Shown piece by piece: positions 45,481 through 56,420 of a DNA stretch of 64,000 bases (the stretch's first letter is position 1; the number at the start of each line of letters is the position of its first letter). The position numbers were made by a program, and so were the translations under genes. The stretch lies in assembly GCA_950295325.1 (NCBI GenBank), contig OX485809.1:34534001-34598000 (forward strand). The letters run 5' to 3'. Origin of the DNA: Polytrichum commune. Taxonomy: Eukaryota > Streptophyta > Polytrichopsida > Polytrichales > Polytrichaceae. The notes beneath the pieces are model-generated. The model saw only the letters and a program-made list of their open reading frames with translations. It did not search any database and was not told the origin of the DNA.

Positions 45481-46556
45481 TAAGGCCAAGGTTCCATGTA
45501 CCGGTCCCGGTCTGTTTTTTAAATGGATGAGAAATGGGTGACATCATCCAAAAAATGGGTGATGTCACCCATTTTATGGAGGGGCACTTCTATGTGGGGT
45601 GCCGGTTTATTTCGATTTCCTACTTTCTAACTAAATTTGGTGAGTGATAAGACATGACACTTTATGAATGTCACCGGCAATGGAGGTCATCATCATTTAA
45701 CTTTTCATATTTGATTTGCACATCAATTTCCATACATTTATTGAATGAATTCCAAATTATGTGTTGTTGATATGCGTAGGTTGGTACTACTGTCATCTAT
45801 GGAAATATGTAAATATGTAAATATTTTTATATTTTTAATTGACATTGTCATTGTACATTGTTTATAAGTGATTTTTGATACTTTTTTTTATTAAACCGGA
45901 CACGTAACATGGGCCATCATTAGTACATATTGACTAGAATTAAGATAACGGTAATCTAGAATGAATTTAAAGTAAAAGCACATAGTTCATTATTTTTGCG
46001 TTAATAAATTTGCAAAAATAACATGCATTTACATGGTTTAGGGTTTGTTACATGGTTTGTTACATGGTTTAGGGTTTGCCTCGTAAAAGAATTGAATTGT
46101 TACAGAGGAGAGATTCCTCATGTGATTGTCAATATATGGTTTAGCTTATTGACACAATCCATGAATATTTTGATTACTTTGGCCAAGATTGGGTAACAGG
46201 CTATAGCAGGACACCCTAATTAAAAATCATAGTTAATCTAACAATGTCGACAATTTTGATTAATGTTGACTACATTGTAAATTTCAAGTTACACTAACTT
46301 CAATTTCAAGTTTCCTAGGTGACCGGCCGATCCGGTCACCGGAGCTTTCTAACTGGCACATGTCCTTCTTGTGACCGTTAGGACCGCCAATCCTTTGGCA
46401 CTCGTTCTTGCACAACACAAAATATGGGACACCCATCCATGGGGGGTACCGATCCTTAGGTGAGAGGGATGGGCACATGGCACCACCCTCTTTTCACCGG
46501 CCCACCCTTTTTTTTTTTTAAAAGGACAGGGACCGGTACATGGAACCTTGCCCTAA
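45481..46556. mobile_element. PIF/Harbinger-like non-autonomous element, 1070 bp, with TAA duplications
   Basis: The element proper is 45484-46553. The left end GGCCAAGGTTCCATGTACCG and the complement of the right end (GGGCAAGGTTCCATGTACCG) are near-identical terminal repeats of at least 25 bp. TAA flanks both sides (45481-45483 and 46554-46556). The related repeat E at about 17330-17370 has one TAA and no insert, so it represents the empty site. GG-start termini plus a 3-bp TAA duplication fit PIF/Harbinger. Two strong internal hairpins are present: 45532-45574 (15-bp stem) and about 46319-46341 (9-bp stem). No transposase frame. Confidence 0.88.
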
Positions 46557-47240
46557 CATGAGCGTAAGAAGGGTTATTATTTGAGGCATTAGCGTACATA
46601 GTATACATAAGGGATATGTGTTGTTTTCCTTTAGTGTGTATATTCAAAAAGGCTATTAAGAATCATGAAGTAAAGGTAGATGTACAAAAGGGAGCCCTCA
46701 GGTTTAGAGACTTTTTTGACAACATATGTGTTGGTTTCATAAAATTCACATTTCATCCATTGTCGTCACATGGTAATAATCCTCAATGACTATCATGTCC
46801 ATTCTTTGAATGACTTGCATTCAAGTTTAGGTTTTTGCAAACTGGAGGCTCTTGGAACACTCACAAACTCCCTTGAGATTGGCTCTCCAGATCGAGGTTA
46901 AGTTAAGTTATTGTGCATTGGTCTCTGTTTGGTTGATGTAGTCATTGAGTTGCATGAAAAAAATGTCCAATGACTTTCTCATGGGAAAAAAGTGAAAGTG
47001 GATTCTATTTGTTCAACGAAGGCCTATTTAACTCATGATTTACATTTTGTACATATAGCAGAGGCGTTTATCACATTAAATCAACAAGATTAGTACAAAC
47101 ACATGAGTCCATTTTCTTACACGCCATCAGTACGAATACATTTGCTTTTCTTTATAAACCTCTCGTATACCACGGGGGGTTTATTCCCACCTGACCCACG
47201 CACGTCATTTAGACTTCCAATGAAGAGCTCACCGTTGAGG
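46557..47240 (+). repeat. Dispersed repeat E, copy 2 (right part)
   Basis: Continues the match to 17355-18030 after the Harbinger-like insertion: GGTTATTATTTGAGGCATTA, GTAGATGTACAAAAGGGAG, ACACATGAGTCCATTTTC and GTCATTTAGACTTCCAATGA. The left part of this copy is about 45450-45483. Confidence 0.6.
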
Positions 47241-48600
47241 TTGAAAGGCCCTCCTTATCTCATGGAATGCAAATGCCATATCTTTCTTCATGTGTGAACT
47301 AGAATCCCCTCTCCTCCCTCAAAAAATTCAAGAATGTTCACCACCCAGGGCTCCCTATGGAGAATAAACCAACCGGTAGCCTAGACATGACATTTCATGA
47401 CCTAAAGACACAATCGTGAGGTCATGGCGCACTTCGTAGGTCCTCGAATTTCGATCATGCATCCAAACAACGAGCTCATATATTTATTAGGTCGTAAAGT
47501 CTGAACACCGGTTTCAAAATAACCTCCAAGTGATTGAATCCAAATCCGGGCGCTGAACTTATCACAAGGGACATATATATGGATCTGATAAGCTCAAAGG
47601 CATGCCATCTAAAATGGACATCGGCCGTAACGTGGTCGATAGTGTTTTAAAATTGTAGCATTTTAGAATGCAATAAAAGCTCGGCGAGGGTGTGCACATT
47701 GGCAACCGTATTATAAGCAAAACATCCGTCGTTTCGGGCTCATATCTTAGCTCTCGGCCAAGGTTCACGAGAAGTCGTCATGTGCTACATCCATTCTCGG
47801 TTTATATAATGTAGAAAGAAGTGGTAGTTGGAAACGAATGCTCCTTGAAAGTGTCGACGTTTTGTCATATTGAAGTTGGGTGTGTTGTGGGGTTCATGAT
47901 ACGTTATCTCGCACTCTTTTGTAAGCTACGATTAGTGTTATGATCTCAAGGCCAATTGTCTTGATTGGCTACCTAAACACTACTTTGTTGTTGAGGATAC
48001 TTGTGGATGAAAGGGACACGAACATACGTATGCAAATAGTGGTCACACAATCTGTTTTCAAAATGGGGTAAAGTTGGCCAAGGTAAAACGAGTTTTGACC
48101 TCGGCATGCGCCTAACATTGGGGAGGTTGGTCCCGAGGTTTGTTCTCTCTTTCTTTTTTTGTTGGGCTTAGAACCATCGATTTCAGTCGGAGTTGAACAC
48201 TCCACCCAAAAAAAGAGGTGCGTGCCTTGAAACAAGCCCTTGATAATTAGGCATGTGTTAAGGTCGATTTTTTTATTACATTGGCCATAGTACCTTGTTT
48301 TTGCACATGCGACCCCATGAATCAATATGTCTTTTTTTGTATGTGCTTCTAACCTTTGACTTGAATCCTTCAAAAACCTTCTAGTGATTCCCCAACAACT
48401 AACTTAGTAGTTGGCGACATGGTGACCAAGTAAAATACCATAAACCACCAATTTGATTCAAGATATGACAAGATTATCTAGACAAAGCTTCCAAAATATG
48501 TGGCATCGACATTTTAATCAAGATAATATACATACCCCAACCAAGATATGACTATTGGTGTGTGAATGATGGGTTGATATCAATAAGAACCATGAGAACG
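47241..48600. other. Intergenic, no gene recognised
   Basis: Includes the longest non-genic frame of the region (47969-48373 minus, 134 codons, with KPNKKRKREQ). No domain, no splice context and a skewed composition; not called as a gene. Confidence 0.4.
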
Positions 48601-48619
48601 CCCTTTTTTGGAGGGTTGA

Positions 48620-48850
48620 CATGTAGCTCCGTGAACGGTAGATAGGTCTATGAGAATCCCCTCCTTAAAAAGCCTAGTTCGCACTACAAGCATATTAGTC
48701 TTGGATATTAGACTCGGGTCATCAGAAAAAAAAATCTCTTGTAACTTGAAAAAGTATGTAAATCTTCCACAATGGTAGCCTTATAGGTTTCTTTCATCAA
48801 GGCATGACGGTTGCTTGGGATTCATATACTAGTAGTGGAGGGTCACCAAT
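48620..48850 (+). repeat. Dispersed repeat F, copy 2 of 2
   Basis: Counterpart of 42395-42570. Shared CAAGCATATTAGTCTTGG, TTTCTTTCATCAAGGCATGA and GGATTCATATACTAGTAGTG-like blocks. Confidence 0.45.
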
Positions 48851-49068
48851 CTATTCACCTTGTTAAACAAGGGAGCATTACCCCATGCCGTAATTGCTAC
48901 ATTGTCGTTCAACTATCACCAACACAACTATGCACCAACGTGACACCATTCTTTTTAGCGACACTATAATGTGAAAGGTGGTGTATTGGATGGGGTATCC
49001 AATCTCCCATATATATATGCTTCATCACCAATCACTTAACAACTATATTATGCACTTTCATCACCATG

Positions 49069-50434
49069 TTACATTGATTATTCCAATTAGTGAGGGATGG
49101 CTAATAATACGTGTGGGAAATTAGTGAAGGTGATACTAAATTTCTTTATGATATGAAAACACTGCTACCAAAAGATATAGGAAGCATTGTTCGTCTTGGC
49201 ACTAACCATGGAAATACTATTCATAGCAACACTGGTCATTGAAATACGGGCACTTTTCATCTTGACATTATTCACTGACGAACATGTGCTTGCATATTAA
49301 AAAAATCACTCTAGAAGCACCTTGGAACATGCACCGCTTTTCTTCAAATGTATGATAAATGAACATATATTTATAAGTTTAGTATCACTCAATAAAAATT
49401 CCAGCCCTCACCAATTTTGAAACTTGGCAAAATAGTGCATGTTTTGAGAATTAGTACTACACGCATTACCGTAGTTTACTAGCAGGTTCGGCAACTTGCT
49501 GCCTAATATTTAATTAAAGTTCAAAAAGTAGGTTCGGCACCTAAAAATAGTATATTCACATTTTCAGCAATTTTCTCTTTTAATTTTTAAAAATTTGGCT
49601 TCAATTCGTTTTTAATTTTCTATTTAAGCTTACATCTTGAACATCTCTCTTGCATTAAATGACAAGTAAGATGTAAGTGAAGTGTTGAGAATGCTTTGTG
49701 CTTTATGCAAGTAGAGTGGAGTTGTGTTCAACAATGCATATGGGATATGTAAACTTTGAGGTGAAGCACCTAGTTAGACTTCATTTTTATAACACGCATA
49801 ACTTTTGCATAGAGTCTTCAAATGACATAAAATTTGTTGGAGGTGAAAGATTACTTGATTTCTAAACTTTTCTTAGACCAACAAAATTCCAAAAAAGTTG
49901 ATCTTCTATGCACAAATGAGCTCCGAAAAACTGTTATGAACGCATTTTAATTTTTTGATCTTTACACGGCTGCAATGTTTTGTCCATATCTTTTGCATAA
50001 AGACTTATTTTGACACAAAACTTGTTGGAGGTAGAAGAAGGATTGATTTCTCAACTTTTGTTAGTTGGACAAAATTTTGTAAAACTTCATCTTCTATGCT
50101 CAATTGGACTCCAAAAATTTGTGTACAACACATTTGAAAAGCCTCATCTAGAATCTTGCTACTTCTTAACCCATATTCTTTGTGGACTAATGTAAGTGAG
50201 CTTGATTACAAAAGGAGCACCTTCTCTCCTTCAAAATTCACATATGCTTCCACTGTAAGTAAAACTCTAGTGAGAAGTAAAAATTTCTTACTTTTCGGCA
50301 ATTTTGAAAAATAATTAATTTTATATTGGACAAAAAATGCCAATAATATTCCAAAATTTTAGGCATCTATTTTTAGAATTATTTTGTGCCTAACCTGCTA
50401 TTTAACTACGGTAATTGGGATAATACATGTAGTG
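49069..50434. mobile_element. MITE with GATTATCCCAA terminal repeats, copy 2, split by an insertion
   Basis: The left part 49069-49468 and right part 50412-50434 together match 7145-7531. The right terminal repeat (TTGGGATAAT) lies beyond a 943-bp insert, so this MITE was in place before the insert arrived. Confidence 0.8.
49469..50411. mobile_element. 943-bp TIR element with TA duplication, nested in a MITE
   Basis: The left CCGTAGTTTACTAGCAGGTT and the complement of the right end (CCGTAGTTAAATAGCAGGTT) form a terminal repeat of about 25 bp. TA flanks both sides (49467-49468 and 50412-50413) and occurs once at the intact site in 7145-7531. The TA target suggests a Tc1/mariner-type element, although these ends are not a standard Stowaway sequence. 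Internally, about 49800-49930 and 49983-50120 are diverged direct copies (TTTTGCATA-AGAC/GTC, AAACTTGTTGGAGGT, GATCTTCTATGC). No transposase. Confidence 0.85.
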
Positions 50435-50683
50435 AAAACTTTGTGGGGTTTTTGTCGTCACCAGGCTTCAAGATTAGGATAGATCACTTTCATGATGTGA
50501 GCTTTGCTTTCGTTTGCAATTGCACTATCTTTGTTGATACGTCATTGAACGTTGGGAATTGCTCCCCTTGTAAATGCCCAGAGCTTTATTTCATCCAATT
50601 GTAATGGCACATGTGTGCATAACCCTCTGTTCAGTTTCCTTTTTCTTTGGTTTTGTTTTGCTTTTTGTGTGGTTTGGCATCTA

Positions 50684-51143
50684 GGGCCACTTCACACATC
50701 AGACTGAGAGCCCATGACCATTACACTTCAAGCACTCTCATTGGTGGAAAAGGCGGAGCCGGTCCAAGTTCGCTTCACACTATGTTTGAGGGACCAACGG
50801 AGTATGTGAATACAAGATGGATGTAATGTCTACATGGCATTGAACGGATCATGTTTCATGGTCACTTGGACTATTTTCAAAAACCACCTCTTAGAGGTAA
50901 GCATTCCAAACTCTCACAACTGTTGGTTTATTCTATTTTATCATGTGTGAGTACTTGCTTCAATAGAAATTCATTAAAATAGCATTTGGTTGAGGGTCTA
51001 ATCACATATGACTTCACACTACACTTGAGGGTCCGTGACCACACTACAAGGTTTTGGGGTGTCTTGGGACGGCCTTGGGACACTTTCTTTCGGGCTCTCA
51101 CAATCTCATGGTCACGGCTCTTGGCTCGTGTGTGAAGTGGCCC
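50684..51143. mobile_element. GGGCCACTTCACACA-type MITE, perfect 15-bp termini
   Basis: GGGCCACTTCACACA at the left and TGTGTGAAGTGGCCC at the right are exact inverted repeats. Body inverted relative to 32167-32767. If each terminus is extended by one base, the flanking octamers are TGGCATCT and TGGCTTAA (5 of 8), so the duplication is unproven. The plus-strand frame 51035-51370 is not a gene. Confidence 0.8.
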
Positions 51144-52594
51144 TTGGCTTAATCCGGATACCTTTCTTAAAGGGATGGCTTATGTACACATCTATATTGC
51201 ATGCATGTTTGAAAGGCTTTTCCAAGGACCGTGCCCGCAAGATAAATAAGTTCGACATTGTTTTCCACGTGCTTTCCATCTTTTGCAGCACGGTCACTCA
51301 ATCCTTGAATAAGAAAGTAACACAGGAATTTTCATGTTCCTTAAAGACACCCCATCGATGGACCCCATGATAGAGAATATCCAATTTGCAGGGCCTTCTT
51401 ATGAATAAGTGAACAAATATTACCACGGATGATGGATGAGTACGTCCATTGGCCAAAACCCTACCTTCTCTTGCCAGCAACTTGTGATGAAATATTGTCA
51501 TGGTTGATTGAAATTTGGATGAAAAACCACTTGGTAAGTGACAGTAATTGCACCATTAGAAATATATAATCCTCCCCCAAAAAAAATTCCAAGGAAATGA
51601 CAAATATTGTTGGGTTAACATTTAGTGTTGGTGACACTATACCACAATTTACCATTGAGCAATACAGTTAGAAACGGTGACACTAAATCTCATATTTAGT
51701 CTAGTTATACAGAAAACCTGATGTTGGTATTTTAGAGTTTCATGTGTCATCGAACTGAGAATGCGAGTAATAAACGCTTAAAGTACATTAACTATGATAT
51801 TTGGTGTCACTTGCTATTTGGATTTACACAATGCTATTCCAAATAGTAAGTGGTCATAATATGAAATGGGCAGCTAACAAAATATAATCATGGTCATAAT
51901 ACGTATTGTTCACGTTCATGACATAGGAGTATGCCTTGCTAAAATTGCATCCCAACATCATGGCAACCAAGACCCCTCCTCCAATGTGGAAGTCCAACAT
52001 TCGAAGTCTTGGTTGTTGTGTTGTTGTTGTTGTTGTCATTCGATGTTTTTTTCCCCTATAAGTGCACAACCTTCATATATTTTCAGACGAGTGGTTTGTT
52101 CAAATATACTTTGATGATAGTTACCTCGGTGTTAACAATTGGGGTGACATTTATGATTACATAATTGTTGATTACTTACAATATGGTTAAAGCTTTGCAA
52201 GTGTTTGTTGAGGCCAAAAATTTGACTATCACTTGTGACAAAGTGACAACCGTCCACAATTAAAGCTTAAGGTCAATACGTGCTTATCATGTGACTAAGT
52301 TATTATGTGCAAGCAATGATATGTGAGACCACATGAAAAGGTACAAAGCTCACAAATACAACCTTCAAAACAACGACCGAGGTAGATGGCAATGCTTGTT
52401 TGCAACGTCCAAGATGTCCTAGTTGAGACATTTGGGAGACATTTACAAGGTTGCCCATAAAAGTACCTCCCTTCCCCACCCCCCAAGTAAAGACATGCTT
52501 GACATCAACATGACACATATCATGTAATTGGGCACCACATTAATTACAATACTATATGTACGTATTTCAACATGGGTTTTGTGCTAAAATGGAA
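51144..52594. other. Intergenic, nothing recognised
   Basis: A (GTT)n run lies near 52014-52036. Short frames only. Confidence 0.4.
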
Positions 52595-52598
52595 CAAG

Positions 52599-52765
52599 TA
52601 GGATGTGACGTAGTGACAAAAGTACCAACAAAAGAAGCTTCCTACGCTATCATAGTACTGGGGCTAAAAATCGAATAAACGACATAGGACTAGGATGTGA
52701 CATAGTGACAAATGACCAACAAGAGACACTCTATGTGAGATCTTACTACTAGGGTCACAACACTA
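52599..52765. repeat. Two-copy duplication, period about 92 bp
   Basis: TAGGATGTGACGTAGTGACAA at 52599 recurs as TAGGATGTGACATAGTGACAA at 52691, each followed by CCAACAA(A/G)AGA. Confidence 0.6.
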
Positions 52766-54478
52766 CATGAAAATTAACCAACTTCTGAATTTTACGTTGC
52801 ATGAGAATACTTTTTGTTGTTAACAATTAAAAAAAAAATGTTACTTTGAAAGTTATGCGATATGTATTACTGTCCAAATATTGCACCTCAATTTACTGTC
52901 TCATTTGTTGATACACAAGGGTGTTCACACCTCGTTCACACTAAGTCTCAATACATGATGCTTGTTGTTGTTGTTGTTGTTGTTGGGGTACCATGTGTAT
53001 ATATATTCCACTCTTTCCATGTCGAAATAGATTCTTAGTGTAAAAACAGTCGTTTGCTTTTGAAAAGACCAATGCAATCCAAAGTGGAATGATATGGGTT
53101 TATCCAAAAACCATGTCAATCAAATTTATGATCACATTTTTGCATATGGGTTAGAATCGTTAAATATCATGCCTTGATTTCAAATGTACATAAGAATATA
53201 TCTATATCTATACCTTCACACACACACACAAACTAGGAGCAACTTACACTTTATATGTCCCTTCCCTTCTAAAGATGTGGTTGATTAATGCCAAGGTCCA
53301 ATCAAATTCTTCAACATTGTTTTCACCTATTTGATGGTACCTTCCCGGACTATAGCTGGTCCGACCCATCATATTCCCACAAGTACAAGTCTACTTCATG
53401 GTTTGTAGGCTAAAAGGGAGTTATCTTAATGCATACGAATGTACCTCTTATCCATCCAAACTAACTTTTAACCCATTTTTCTAGGTTTGTGGTTAGCAAG
53501 TCAATTCAATGGGATCCCACTAAACTACTTTGAAGGCTTTGAAAACTAAATTTATTGTTCATTCGAATTCCTAGCAATCAATGTTTCTCAACAATTTTTG
53601 CAATGAGGTTTGGTAGGCATGTCTTATTCAAACACATATATCTTGGGTGCAAAATGGTTCAATATTCTCCCAGTAGAACGCTTTAATATTACAATAGATC
53701 AATATGATAGTCGGGATACCCAAAACTCCAGTGATCAATACATGTTTGACATTTGGTATCACATCTATACAAACACTTAAGTAACGGTATGTTATTCACT
53801 TTTTGAATGATTTGTCACGAATCAAGGTTTGTTCACCTTAATATCGTTCTTATGGCATCGGAGTCAAAGAAGATTTACTATTTGATTGGGTTTCCCCCCT
53901 TGGATGTATTGCACCTCAAGAGAGGTAAATCTTCATGAACGTGTACTGTAATGTATTCATCTGCTCGTGATTGTTCACGACCCTACCGAAGGAGGGGGTG
54001 AACCGAGGGAAGGGAATGTGAAAATGCTAATGATTAGTGCATAGCACTAGGGTTGTTGTTTTTAGCAAAACTAAACCCATGTATTGGGACCAGTGACCTC
54101 GAAATAATCTAGTGAACTTGAATTGGTATAAAGCAACAAGAAACCTGTGAAGTGTAGCATTTTACTATTCCCCCTTGGGTAGCTAGTATGAAACAAAACC
54201 CTTGAGGGTTTGGTTTATGTACTAGATATTATACGTGAGGAGCCATACTATGGAATGTAGCAAGACATCCTCGTGTTACCCTACTCCATGTAGCATGGTG
54301 AAACATGTACACGACATCGAATGTAGTGCTAACCATGTCGCAAGGACTGCTTGCTACGAACTATATTTGTCGTGCTTGTGTTCAATGAATTGCAACATGC
54401 CAATGAGATATGAGATCGTCAATGTTACACCAATTGAGGGGAGGGATTTGTGATGGCATCATTTACAAAGAAAAGTCA
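52766..54478. other. Intergenic, nothing recognised
   Basis: (TTG)n (about 52961-52984) and (CA)n (about 53217-53230) tracts. No gene supported. Confidence 0.4.
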
Positions 54479-54486
54479 GACTCATG

Positions 54487-54716
54487 CATTGAACAGGGAG
54501 AACTGACTGCTAGTTATAGATGAACCGGTTGAGTTTGAGAAAATAATCGGTTGAAGTTCAAGACTTCAGTAAAAATTACTGATTGTTTTAGAGGAATCTA
54601 TAGAATATGCCTCACTTCTATAAAGAAAAACCGAAAGATCACTTAACATGTAACTGGCTGGGCTTGGTAAGAGTAGGATTCTGACCGGTGATGCCCAAAA
54701 TTCTCCTCGGGCACTG
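54487..54716 (+). mobile_element. AACCGGTT-rich hAT-like MITE next to the EDC4 upstream region
   Basis: A 230-bp copy starting CATTGAACAGGGAG and ending CTCCTCGGGCACTG, flanked by GACTCATG and GACTCAAG (7 of 8). Family blocks are intact (TGAACCGGTTGAGTTTGAGA, TTTTAGAGGAATCTATAGAA). Confidence 0.85.
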
Positions 54717-54789
54717 GACTCAAGTCTCTCATCAGTGTGAGAAAGGGATTCAGGTGTTTTGACCCTGTCTCGTCGAAGGATGAACAGAT

Positions 54790-54985
54790 GTGGGCAAGTA
54801 ACATCATCCATAAGTATCCATCCTCATTCATTCATCGTTGATTGGCTTTCCTTTCACTCGCTACCAAGGTTCGCTTAAGTAACTTCATCCGGAAATATTC
54901 ATCCGTCCGTCCGTCCGTTCGTCCGTTGTTCGTTGTTCATTGGCTTTCCTTTCACTCGCTTCGAAGTTCGCTTTGCTCAATGCAA
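54790..54985. repeat. About 100-bp tandem duplication with (CCGT)n
   Basis: AAGTAAC-TCATCC and ATTGGCTTTCCTTTCACTCGCT occur twice, near 54797 and 54878 and near 54841 and 54939. The second copy contains a short CCGT/CCGTT expansion (54902-54935). Confidence 0.7.
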
Positions 54986-55068
54986 CAGAGAAGTCTGCTG
55001 GGCCCGCGAAGTCGCTAGTCTTCGGGGCAGCAGGGCGATCTTCATCGTTCCTGGAGCAATCCAGAATG

Positions 55069-55075
55069 GACGTAA
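55069..55075 (+). other. Candidate 5' splice donor upstream of EDC4
   Basis: GAC|GTAAGTAAC is a near-ideal plant donor at the edge of a GC-richer, exon-like stretch (about 54950-55070). It could end a non-coding first exon of the EDC4 gene, but transcription here is unproven. Confidence 0.25.
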
Positions 55076-55196
55076 GTAACGCTCCGTGCATTCAGAGCTG
55101 CTCGCACGACCGGTGCGGAGCTGGAGACTCCCTCAATTCCACTTCTGGTGCTGTATGGCGCCTGGTTGAAGCCTACTTTGAAAGGTGCGGTGTATT

Positions 55197-56420
55197 TTCT
55201 TGGAATAGGAATAGCAATAGAAATAAGAAGAGGATTAAGAAGAGTCGGAGGAGTCGGGAGCAGACAGGAAACTCAGCGCAATGAGGAAATTCATTTGAGA
55301 TTTATTTTTGGGTATCGGATCGCACTTGGTCTTTGCTACTGAGGTATTCATTGTAGCGTTCTTGGAATGATGAGAGGAGGAGGAGGAGGAGGAGGAGAAG
55401 GGGGGGAAAGAACCTCGGCGCGATCTGCGATTAGGTAAAAATTCTTTGTGCGCTTGGTTTGTTTTGGTGTGGTGTGAGATTTATTTGAGCGCATTGGAAT
55501 GATCGCACTTTGGTATTTAGTTGAAGATCTTGTTCGTATTGCGACGTAGTGTAGTTTTCTAGGAATAGGAACGGGAGTAAGAGGAGGAGGAGGAGGCAGG
55601 GGAGGACCTCGGCGCGGTCAAGTAATGGATGAGATAGATGCTTGCGAATAACTGAGTGAGTGTGAGCGTTTGAGGTGAAGTTGGGTTGAGAAACCATCGC
55701 ACATGAGTCTTTCCATTGAGGTGTTCGTTGTGTAGCTATCTTAGGAATGGGAACAGGGGTAGGATGGCGGGGGAGGGGCTCAGCGCGATCATCAAGGGGC
55801 AGGTGGACTCTTGTGCGCGAGTGAAATTCGAATGCGCCTGTGAGGTGAGAGGGAATTTGAGTGATCACGATTTACACCTGCTTCTATAAGTGAAGGTGTT
55901 CGGTTACCAGTGAGGTAGTTTTCAAGGAAAGGGAGGTGGAGAGGGGACGAGGTCAGCGCGAGGAGCGAATAGGTATATTCTTGTGCGTGAGTAAGTGAGC
56001 GTTTGAGGTGAAATTAAGTTGAGGAAATATGAGTAATCACACCTGGTTTTGTAATTGGAGGTGTTCGTGTATTAAGGAAGTGCAGGTAGCTTTCTAGGAA
56101 TGGGAGGAGGAGGAGACGAGGTCAGCACGAGCAACGAGTTCGTATGCGCTTGTGCTTGAGTGACTGAGCGTCTGAGGTGGATATTCAGTTGAGTGATCGC
56201 ATCCGAGATTTGAGTGATCGTACAGTGAGATATTGTAGCTTTCTAGGAATGGGAGGAAGAGGCGGAAGGAGGACCCCAGCAGCGCAATTAACGAATTGGT
56301 AGACTCTTCTGTGTAAGTACGTGAGCTCCTGAGATGGAATTCAGTGAGCTGAGGACGGTTGAGTGACATATATAGGAGTGATAGTAATACCAGTTTTTGT
56401 AATTTGAGATACTCAGGTGT
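55197..56420. repeat. Seven-unit GA-rich tandem array upstream of EDC4
   Basis: TTCT(A/T)GGAAT-like starts at 55197, 55359, 55557, 55739, 55921, 56092 and 56241 (spacings 149-198 bp). A full unit reads: purine-rich (GGA)n block, AG(C)GCGA box, TCTTGTGCG-GAGTGA, GAGCGTTTGAGGTGAA, GAGTGATC-CAC and a TGAGGTGTTCG end. Units are well diverged. GC content is higher than the surrounding intergenic DNA. Confidence 0.85.

Noticed and set aside
46030-46080. Telomere-like GGTTTAGGG words
   Set aside because: Only isolated copies within a short GGTTTAGGGTTTG / TTACATGG repeat, not an interstitial telomere tract.
47969-48373. 134-codon minus-strand ORF
   Set aside because: No recognisable domain, no splice context, and it lies in repeat-rich DNA; length alone is not convincing.
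51035-51370. 111-codon ORF
   Set aside because: Half of it is the terminal part of a MITE read through.
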